NCBI RefSeq assembly: GCF_024585265.1
Contig: NZ_CP036533.1
Span: 3,419,001-3,483,000 of the forward strand
Length of the DNA: 64,000 nucleotides
From: Bradyrhizobium sp. WBAH42
GTDB taxonomy: Bacteria; Pseudomonadota; Alphaproteobacteria; Rhizobiales; Xanthobacteraceae
Direction of reading: 5' to 3'
Below the pieces are notes generated by a model. That model was not told the origin of the DNA and did not search any database. It saw only the letters and a list, made by a program, of their open reading frames with translations. Each line of letters starts with the position of its first letter. Within the stretch, counting starts at the first letter, position 1. A program made the translations under genes and the position numbers. This document shows, one piece after another, positions 58,680 to 64,000 of the stretch.

Positions 58680-59504
58680 ATGCCGCGTATTTTGATGACG
58701 GGAGCTTCGGGCGGAATCGGCACGAGCCTGCGGAAACTGCTGCCGCCGATTTATCCGGATCTCCTGCTCTCCGACATCAAGCCACCGGCCGATCTCGGCA
58801 CCAACGAGCAGTTCAAGGCCGCGGACCTCGCCGACCTCGCGCAATGCGAGGCGATCTGCGAGGGCGTCGACGGCATCCTGCATTTCGGCGGCTATTCGGT
58901 CGAAGGCACCTGGGATCAGATCCTCCAGGCCAACATCATCGGCGGCTACAATCTGTTCGAGGCGGCGTACCGCAAGGGCGTCAAGCGCTTGGTGTTCGCC
59001 TCGTCGAACCACGCCGTCGGCTTCTATCCGCGCCACCACAAGATCGGCACCGACGTCACCCCGCGTCCCGACGGCCGCTACGGCGTCAGCAAGGTGTTCG
59101 GCGAGGCCGTCGGTGCGCTCTATGCCGACAAGCACGGATTGAAGGTCACGTGCCTGCGCATCGGCAATTTCGGCGACATGCCGCTCGACCAGCGCCGGCT
59201 CTCGATCTGGCTCAAGCCCGACGACCTCGTGCAGCTCTGCCGCATCGGGCTCGAGCATCCCGACATCCATTTCGAGATCTTCTACGGCGCCTCCTTCAAC
59301 GAGCGCGCCTGGTGGGACAACCACCGCGCCTACGAATTCGGCTATCGCCCCACGGGCCGCGCCGAAGATTTCCGCGAGCACGCCATGGCCGAGCAGGCCA
59401 AGCTGAAGCCGGATCCGGTCGGCGATTATTTCCAGGGCGGCACGTTCTGCAGCATGGAGTTCGACGCCGATCGGAGCCGGGTCATCGATTGGAATAAGCG
59501 CTAG
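58680..59504 (+). CDS. NAD-dependent epimerase/dehydratase, uronate dehydrogenase-like
   Basis: A 274-residue extended SDR. NAD motif TGASGGIGTSL at residues 7-17; the SSNHAVGFYP segment holds the catalytic Ser and YGVSKVFGE the Tyr-Lys pair (near residue 134). Short length, the SSNHA(V/I)GF block and the C-terminal DNHRAYEFGYRP and FQGGTFCSMEF are the pattern of bacterial uronate dehydrogenases (Udh), which oxidise glucuronate or galacturonate to the aldarolactone. ATG 58680 follows GGTGAGGGACAAC; a GTG at 58668 is less likely. It is divergent from a lactonase gene. Confidence 0.82.
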   Translation: MPRILMTGASGGIGTSLRKLLPPIYPDLLLSDIKPPADLGTNEQFKAADLADLAQCEAICEGVDGILHFGGYSVEGTWDQILQANIIGGYNLFEAAYRKGVKRLVFASSNHAVGFYPRHHKIGTDVTPRPDGRYGVSKVFGEAVGALYADKHGLKVTCLRIGNFGDMPLDQRRLSIWLKPDDLVQLCRIGLEHPDIHFEIFYGASFNERAWWDNHRAYEFGYRPTGRAEDFREHAMAEQAKLKPDPVGDYFQGGTFCSMEFDADRSRVIDWNKR

Positions 59505-59572
59505 GGAGCGTGCGACATGGCGAGAGCGGCCGAAGCTCTGCTTGGCCGCTCAAACCGTACGTTCGCGCCGGA

Positions 59573-60346
59573 TCAGAACAGGCCCGGGATCAACATAGCC
59601 ACCTTCTCCCTGTAGTGCCGGTACTGATCTCCGAACAGAGTGACCAGGTCGCGCTCCTCCAACCAGATGCCGACGAAGATGTAGGCCGTCGTCACCATCG
59701 CGAACAGCAGGTGCCCGAGCGTCATGGTGGGCGTCGACCAGAACGCGATGATGAAGCCGAGATAGATCGGATGCCGGACCAGGCGGTAGAGTCCCGGCGT
59801 CCTGAACTTCATCGGCTCGGCGAGCTTACCTGCAAAGTGGCTGACGACTTGCGTCAGTCCGAACAATTCGAAATGGCTGATCAGGAACGTGCTGTACAGC
59901 ACGATGAGCCAGCCGGCGAAGCTGCCGGCGACCGCGGCGTAGGCTGCCATAGGTGTCTCCATCTCCCAAACGATGGCGGTGATGGGACGCCATTGCCAGA
60001 ACAGCAGGATCAGGCTCAGGCTTGCCAGCAGCACATAGGTGCTGCGCTCGAGTGCAGGCGAGGCGAAGGCGGCGAACAGCTTCTTGAAGCCCTGGCGAGC
60101 CATGCCGCTGTGCTGGACGGCAAAAAGTGACATCAGCGCGAGGTCGATCATCAGCGCCTGTCCGATCGAGCCCGCCGCGCCGCCGTCGATCGTCTTGGGC
60201 ACAACGAACTGCGTCATGAAGCCGACGGCGTAGAGAAAGGTCCCGAAGAAGATCAGATAGGCGAGGACGCCGTAGCCGAGCACGAAGCTTCGTGCCGCGA
60301 ACGAGCTTGCCGTCTGAGTAGTTCCGCTTTGCATGGTGATGGACAT
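59573..60346 (-). CDS. mddA: Methanethiol S-methyltransferase-like membrane protein (MddA/NnrU/ICMT superfamily)
   Basis: A 257-residue membrane protein with about six hydrophobic segments. The C-terminal half holds the ICMT-type SAM-binding signature: TPGLYRLVRHPIYLGFIIAF and, near the end, EERDLVTLFGDQYRHYREKV. This arrangement fits MddA, which methylates methanethiol to dimethyl sulfide using S-adenosylmethionine and is reported from Bradyrhizobium. Related NnrU and PEMT-like proteins share the signature, so substrate is inferred. The ATG at 60346 follows CTGGAAGATC. Downstream of two small unknown genes on the same strand. Confidence 0.72.
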   Translation of the reverse strand: MSITMQSGTTQTASSFAARSFVLGYGVLAYLIFFGTFLYAVGFMTQFVVPKTIDGGAAGSIGQALMIDLALMSLFAVQHSGMARQGFKKLFAAFASPALERSTYVLLASLSLILLFWQWRPITAIVWEMETPMAAYAAVAGSFAGWLIVLYSTFLISHFELFGLTQVVSHFAGKLAEPMKFRTPGLYRLVRHPIYLGFIIAFWSTPTMTLGHLLFAMVTTAYIFVGIWLEERDLVTLFGDQYRHYREKVAMLIPGLF

Positions 60347-60418
60347 GATAGATCTTCCAGTTCAGGGGTGAGGGACTGAAGCGGCTGTTTCAACGGGCGG
60401 TGGTCACCGCCGCCTTCG

Positions 60419-60676
60419 TCACGTTGCAAAGGCTGTTGGAACCGTTGCGGCCTTGCATTTGCCTGGGCTTTTCTGGACCGTTGCGCCGCCGCTCACGCCT
60501 TCGGGTCGATGGTCGCCGAGCGTCGTTGCAGCCGAAGCCAGAACGAGCGACGTCATGACGGCACCGACCGTCCCGATCGCCAGCGCAGCGGTTCTGGACT
60601 TGAAATTTCCGAGCCTGAAAGTCTTGAAATCGGAGGCCTTGGCTTCGGAAACGTCGGATGGGAAGAAAGAATTCAT
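60419..60676 (-). CDS. Small single-span membrane protein, unknown
   Basis: An 85-residue protein starting MNSFFPSDVSEAKASDFKTF. Residues 30-52 form one hydrophobic segment (TAALAIGTVGAVMTSLVLAS), with a basic stretch before it (FKSR), so the C-terminus is probably periplasmic; that tail has one Cys (GKCKAA). ATG 60676 has CGAGGAAATAG upstream; an ATG at 60715 is less well placed. It lies 72 bp upstream of the MddA-like gene in the same direction. No domain recognised. Confidence 0.6.
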   Translation of the reverse strand: MNSFFPSDVSEAKASDFKTFRLGNFKSRTAALAIGTVGAVMTSLVLASAATTLGDHRPEGVSGGATVQKSPGKCKAATVPTAFAT

Positions 60677-60751
60677 GACTATTTCCTCGAGTTGAAATTG
60701 TCGCGGGGAATGCAAATCTTCCGACGGTGACTCGGGTCTCGAACGGTGTCG

Positions 60752-60925
60752 TCACCGTTGGTCATGGTCGCCGCAACCCTTCGCGAACTGCATTGCGGCC
60801 TTCTCGCGGTTCGCCAGCATGCTGGCGACAGACCGATTGATGAGCCGGCGAAGGCGCAGCAGGATGCCGGCGAGATATCGCCGCGAGGGGCTCAGCGCGG
60901 GCGGCGCCTGAGACTGAATGGACAT
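60752..60925 (-). CDS. 57-residue basic protein, unknown
   Basis: An ATG at 60925 preceded by GAAGGGATGAGAA opens a 57-codon frame. The product begins MSIQSQAPPALSPSRRYLAG and continues with an Arg/Leu-rich amphipathic helix (ILLRLRRLINRSVASML), ending in a hydrophilic CGDHDQR tail. Ribosome site and same-strand position between the DUF4242 gene and the 85-residue gene support it. Resembles short basic helical proteins of rhizobia (DUF1127-like in style, not in motif). Function unknown. Confidence 0.5.
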   Translation of the reverse strand: MSIQSQAPPALSPSRRYLAGILLRLRRLINRSVASMLANREKAAMQFAKGCGDHDQR

Positions 60926-60977
60926 TTCTCATCCCTTCACGGAAGCACGAGTTGAGGACGCCGCCCGCGCTGATCTG

Positions 60978-61283
60978 CTATTCGGCGGCGGCCGTCTGCG
61001 GGGTGGGATCGCCGCGAACGACGACGGTCGTGGCGACCTTGTAGAATTCCTCGCCCGGCATGCCGACGCGCCGTGCATGCTCGCGGATCGACTCCCCGTC
61101 GCGGGCTTCATAGATACAGAAGGTGCCGATGCGGCCGTCGGCCTCATGGACCACATAGCTGCGGATCCAGCGAACGCGATCGGACATCTGCTCGTTGCCG
61201 ATCCGCGCGGACTTCGCGCCTGCGGCTTCCAGTTCGCTCAGGTTTGCCCAGGCGCTTGGACGGCGAATGACATAGAGTTCCAT
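60978..61283 (-). CDS. DUF4242-family small protein
   Basis: A 101-residue protein starting MELYVIRRPSAWANLSELEA, with the ferredoxin-like alpha/beta pattern of DUF4242: VRWIRSYVVHEADGRIGTFCIYEARD then ESIREHARRVGMP. The family is of unknown function; some members bind nickel. ATG 61283 has TGAGGAGACGCC upstream and is preferred to an ATG at 61340. It is divergent from a winged-helix/TPR regulator with a 157-bp gap. Confidence 0.78.
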   Translation of the reverse strand: MELYVIRRPSAWANLSELEAAGAKSARIGNEQMSDRVRWIRSYVVHEADGRIGTFCIYEARDGESIREHARRVGMPGEEFYKVATTVVVRGDPTPQTAAAE

Positions 61284-61440
61284 AAGGCGTCTCCTCAGGG
61301 TTGATGCTGCTGCCAGTCGGTCGTCGTGACCGAAGGCCATGAGGAGCTATAGGCGTCGCCGGCGCTGATCGTCCTGACCAGGGCCTGATCATTGCCTGAT
61401 CCTTGTCTGAACCTTTTCCGTCTCTCCCGGACATAACGAT

Positions 61441-63234
61441 ATGACCCTCAGGTTTGGACCCTTCGAACTCGACGAAGCGGGCCGCGCGCTTATTCATGCG
61501 CAGCGGGAAGTCGCGTTGCAGCCGCGCGTGTTCGATCTGCTGGTCTACCTGACGCGTAACCGGGACCGGGTCGTCACCAAGGAAGAACTGCTCGATACCC
61601 TCTGGCCTGACGTAACCGTCACCGACAACTCCTTGCAGCGGGCGGTGAGCATGCTGCGTGGCGTGCTGCGCAAGGGTGGCATGGATGGCGCCATCCGGAA
61701 CATGCCGGGCAGGGGATATCGTTTCTGCATCGACGGCGGATCGGAGCTACGGGTTGCCGCTCCCGAGACGACGGACAAGCAAGTCCCGGACGTGGGGGCG
61801 CGAGCGCAGCGCGCCGCTGCCGTGCAAGCCTGGGACGAAGCCGCAGCGCTGTTCGAGGCGGCCGATACGATCCAACCGCTCGATGGCGCCGACTTGCACC
61901 AATGGGCGCTGGCCTTGCAGTGCACCGGCAAGGCCGATGCGGCGCTGCCTATCCTGGCTCGCGCGGTCTCCGCCCACACCAAGGCCGGCAACGTGTCGCT
62001 GGCCGTCATCGATGCAGTCACACTCTCCTGCTTGCACTTCGAGCGCGGCCAGGCGGCGATTGCCAAGGGGTGGCTGGCGCGGGCGGAGGATTGGGCCTCC
62101 GAGATCGAGGATCCCGCCACGACTGCGCTGACTCTCTGGATGAAATCGAAGGTCGCCGCGTTCGACGGCGAGCCTGAACAGGCACTTTCGCTTGCCGATG
62201 CCGCGTACAGCACGGTCCGGCACAGGGACGCTGTTGGCATCGAGGCGCTGAGTCTGGCTTATCGCGGGTTCTACCGGCTGTGTCTCGGCGATACGCGCGC
62301 AGGACTGGCGGATCAGGACCTCGCCGCTACGATGGCGCTCTCCAGCGGCGATATCGACCCGATCGTCGGAGGCATCCTCTACTGCAACATCCTGTGGGCG
62401 GCGCGGATGTTCGGAGATTGGGCGAGGGCCGACCAGTGGACGCTCGGCTATCAGAAATATTGCACCGAGAGCGGGATGGAATTGACCGGCTCCTGTCAGC
62501 TTCATCGGTCAGAAGTCCTTGGCGTCAGGGGCTCGCTTGGCGAGGCCTTGTCGCGCATTCAGGATTCGCTGGCACGGCTGACCAGCGACGCGCCATGGGC
62601 GATCGGCGATGCGAATCGCGTGCTGGCAGACGTCCAGGCTGCGATCGGCAATGACGATGCCGCGCTCGAAGCTTACGAAAAGGCCTATGCCCTCGGCTGG
62701 TGCCCGGAGCCCGGCCACGCCATGCTTTTGCTGGAACGTGGCGAGGCTGAAGCCGCCTACACCAGTCTCGAACGCAGCTTGATCGGAAAGACCTGGTGGA
62801 CCCTGCAGCGCCGAGGAATCCTGTTCGCGCATCTGGCGCTCGCCGCCGCGCATACAGGCCGCCATGAGCAGGCCCTGGAGCTGATCGAAGAGCTTTCCGG
62901 AAGCCCGGACCGATGGCCGATGCCTTCGATCCGGGCATTGACGAACGAAGCGCAGTCGGTTCTCGCCAATGTGCGCGACGAGTACGACTCTGCGCTGCGG
63001 CATCTGCACCTGGCCCGGCAGCTATGGTCGAGCATCGACGGGCGAGTGCAGGCGGTCAGGCTGAGACTCCGTATCGCGAAGCTGCAATTGGCGCATGATG
63101 ACGTTCGAGGCGCTTCAGCGGAAATTCACGCAGCCCAGCTGGCGGCCGGCGAACTGGGTTCGCGGAAGTTCGAGGCTGCATGCGCCGCTTTGCGACGCGA
63201 GGTCGATACGCGAACGCGAGGACGTGCTGCTTAA
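61441..63234 (+). CDS. Winged-helix (OmpR/PhoB-type) regulator with TPR-rich C-terminus
   Basis: A 597-residue regulator. Residues 1-100 form a trans_reg_C winged helix (LRFGPFELDEAGRALI, then VFDLLVYLTRNRDRVVTKEELLDTLWPD and the wing at GRGYRF). No receiver domain precedes it and no membrane helix follows, unlike CadC. Residues 115-590 are helical with TPR-like repeats, including a Trp/Leu-rich series, probably for protein-protein or ligand sensing. The divergent DUF4242 gene is the natural candidate target. ATG follows CCGGACATAACG. Confidence 0.85.
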   Translation: MTLRFGPFELDEAGRALIHAQREVALQPRVFDLLVYLTRNRDRVVTKEELLDTLWPDVTVTDNSLQRAVSMLRGVLRKGGMDGAIRNMPGRGYRFCIDGGSELRVAAPETTDKQVPDVGARAQRAAAVQAWDEAAALFEAADTIQPLDGADLHQWALALQCTGKADAALPILARAVSAHTKAGNVSLAVIDAVTLSCLHFERGQAAIAKGWLARAEDWASEIEDPATTALTLWMKSKVAAFDGEPEQALSLADAAYSTVRHRDAVGIEALSLAYRGFYRLCLGDTRAGLADQDLAATMALSSGDIDPIVGGILYCNILWAARMFGDWARADQWTLGYQKYCTESGMELTGSCQLHRSEVLGVRGSLGEALSRIQDSLARLTSDAPWAIGDANRVLADVQAAIGNDDAALEAYEKAYALGWCPEPGHAMLLLERGEAEAAYTSLERSLIGKTWWTLQRRGILFAHLALAAAHTGRHEQALELIEELSGSPDRWPMPSIRALTNEAQSVLANVRDEYDSALRHLHLARQLWSSIDGRVQAVRLRLRIAKLQLAHDDVRGASAEIHAAQLAAGELGSRKFEAACAALRREVDTRTRGRAA

Positions 63235-63283
63235 GGACGGTCCGTGCTCCGTACCTCGCCTGTCATCGCAGAGGTGTTGCACG

Positions 63284-63847
63284 TCATTTTGCAACGCGCG
63301 CTTCCTGTTTCCTGGTCACATGCCAGAGCACCACGTGGTAATGCGGCACGTCCACGCCGGGGTGACCCGCGTTGAAGTAGAGACTGACGTGGTCAACTGG
63401 TGCTGCGGATCCCGCTCCCTCCCATGATTTGTGATCGTCGATGTCCTTGTTCGGGACCATGTACACGGTCGCCACCAGACGATCCCTGCGATCGAAGCAC
63501 AGGAACGGCCCCAGCGGCAACGTGTCGGGCTTCACGAAAATGATGCCGAGGCCCGGAAAGAACTTCGGGAAATTCACGAGATCGCTGACCCGCTTGTATC
63601 CGTTTTTCTCGGCGACCTTCCGCTGATTGGGCGGCGAACGAACGATGTCGCGCTTCCTGTGCGCCTTGGTGCTTCGGTCAGGGGCTGTCCTGATGCGCTC
63701 GGTCGTGCCGGCCGGCGGCGCGTTGGGCGGTGCGAGTGTCTGCGGCGTCGGTGGAAAGAGGGGCGCGAATTGGGCTGCAGAGTGCCGCACGTCGGCGATC
63801 AAGGCGAGCAACGCAACCAAGGCTGCGCTCACAAGCGCGTTGCGCAT
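63284..63847 (-). CDS. Secreted hypothetical protein
   Basis: A 187-residue protein with a signal peptide (MRNALVSAALVALLALIADVRHSAA), a Pro-rich linker (FPPTPQTLAPPNAPPAG) and a C-terminal domain of about 110 residues. That domain begins KNGYKRVSDLVNFPKFFPGLG and ends DVPHYHVVLWHVTRKQE, where the clustered His residues suggest metal binding. No family recognised. ATG 63847 has GGGAGGTGTCG upstream and is preferred to an earlier start at 63874. Confidence 0.7.
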   Translation of the reverse strand: MRNALVSAALVALLALIADVRHSAAQFAPLFPPTPQTLAPPNAPPAGTTERIRTAPDRSTKAHRKRDIVRSPPNQRKVAEKNGYKRVSDLVNFPKFFPGLGIIFVKPDTLPLGPFLCFDRRDRLVATVYMVPNKDIDDHKSWEGAGSAAPVDHVSLYFNAGHPGVDVPHYHVVLWHVTRKQEARVAK

Positions 63848-63881
63848 CGACACCTCCCGACATTTGACTGCCAAATCTTGC

Positions 63882-64000
63882 TCACTTATCCGGATTGCGT
63901 TCTCGCCAGCGCAGGAACTCCCGGAATAAATCTTCCCGGTCGGGTGGATTGGCGGTCGGCTTTCCTTCGAGGAATCTGCCGAACGCCTTGCGAAGAGCGG
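63882..64000 (-). CDS. Gene fragment cut by the window end
   Basis: The last 38 codons of a leftward gene; its start is beyond position 64000. The visible C-terminus reads ALRKAFGRFLEGKPTANPPD, continues REDLFREFLRWRE and ends RNPDK. It is charged, helical and without recognisable domain. The stop is 34 bp upstream of the start of the secreted-protein gene on the same strand, so the two may be cotranscribed. Confidence 0.6.
   Translation of the reverse strand, partial: ALRKAFGRFLEGKPTANPPDREDLFREFLRWRERNPDK

Noticed and set aside
1..64000. Search by eye for tRNA, rRNA, insertion sequences and prophage genes
   Set aside because: Nothing convincing was found; no transposase, integrase or phage structural protein is among the supported genes. 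A tRNA scan was not possible here.

Overview
The window reads as chromosomal DNA of a Bradyrhizobium-type alphaproteobacterium (order Hyphomicrobiales). The evidence is high GC with strongly GC-biased third codon positions, a fixIS end at the left edge, a nitrate-assimilation locus with the gene order described for Bradyrhizobium (nrtABC, narK-bjgb-flp-nasC), a DUF1236 protein, and several families of dispersed imperfect palindromes between genes. Almost all coding sequence looks intact. I saw no rRNA, tRNA, insertion sequence, prophage or CRISPR array.

Layout. 1-2.2 kb: end of the cbb3-oxidase assembly genes (fixI, fixS). 2.2-9.2 kb: MFS exporter, cupin, peroxiredoxin-like protein, LysR regulator, then 3-hydroxybutyrate dehydrogenase, patatin-like lipase and a DUF2236 protein. 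9.5-11 kb: a lone GlgA-like glycosyltransferase. 11.1-20.1 kb: CoA-transferase, complete peptide/nickel-type ABC importer, zinc alcohol dehydrogenase and isopropylmalate-dehydrogenase-family enzyme. 20.2-27.9 kb: small secreted proteins, enoyl-CoA hydratase, an XRE/LysR pair, CcdA, an animal-type haem peroxidase and tiny proteins. 28.2-31.1 kb: TRAP transporter. 31.2-35.4 kb: family VIII-like esterase, intradiol dioxygenase, and a LysR/NmrA-like divergent pair.

35.5-48.1 kb is the most coherent system: nitrate/nitrite uptake and assimilatory reduction. A leftward pair encodes an FNT channel and a PP2C phosphatase-kinase fusion. Rightward lie nrtABC (nitrate ABC importer) and narK-bjgb-flp-nasC (NarK porter, single-domain haemoglobin, flavoprotein and molybdopterin nitrate reductase). 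Tandem GCAC-N7-GTGC boxes (NtrC type) sit almost exactly midway between two divergent -24/-12 (sigma54) promoters in the FNT-nrtA gap. The same module, with the same 111-bp spacing, recurs upstream of narK, so all three transcription units appear wired to nitrogen limitation through NtrC/RpoN. Structured leaders may add NasT-type antitermination.

48.5-59.5 kb carries carbon-metabolism genes: two SMP-30 lactonases, aldo/keto reductase, EamA transporter, zinc dehydrogenase, an Lrp regulator divergent from an AceE/MdeB-like E1 enzyme, an aldehyde dehydrogenase, and a lactonase/uronate-dehydrogenase divergent pair. 59.6-64 kb has an MddA-like methanethiol methyltransferase with small unknown proteins, a DUF4242 protein divergent from a winged-helix/TPR regulator, a secreted protein, and a gene fragment cut by the window end.

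Four dispersed palindromic repeat families (called A to D here) account for most of the longer gene-free stretches.
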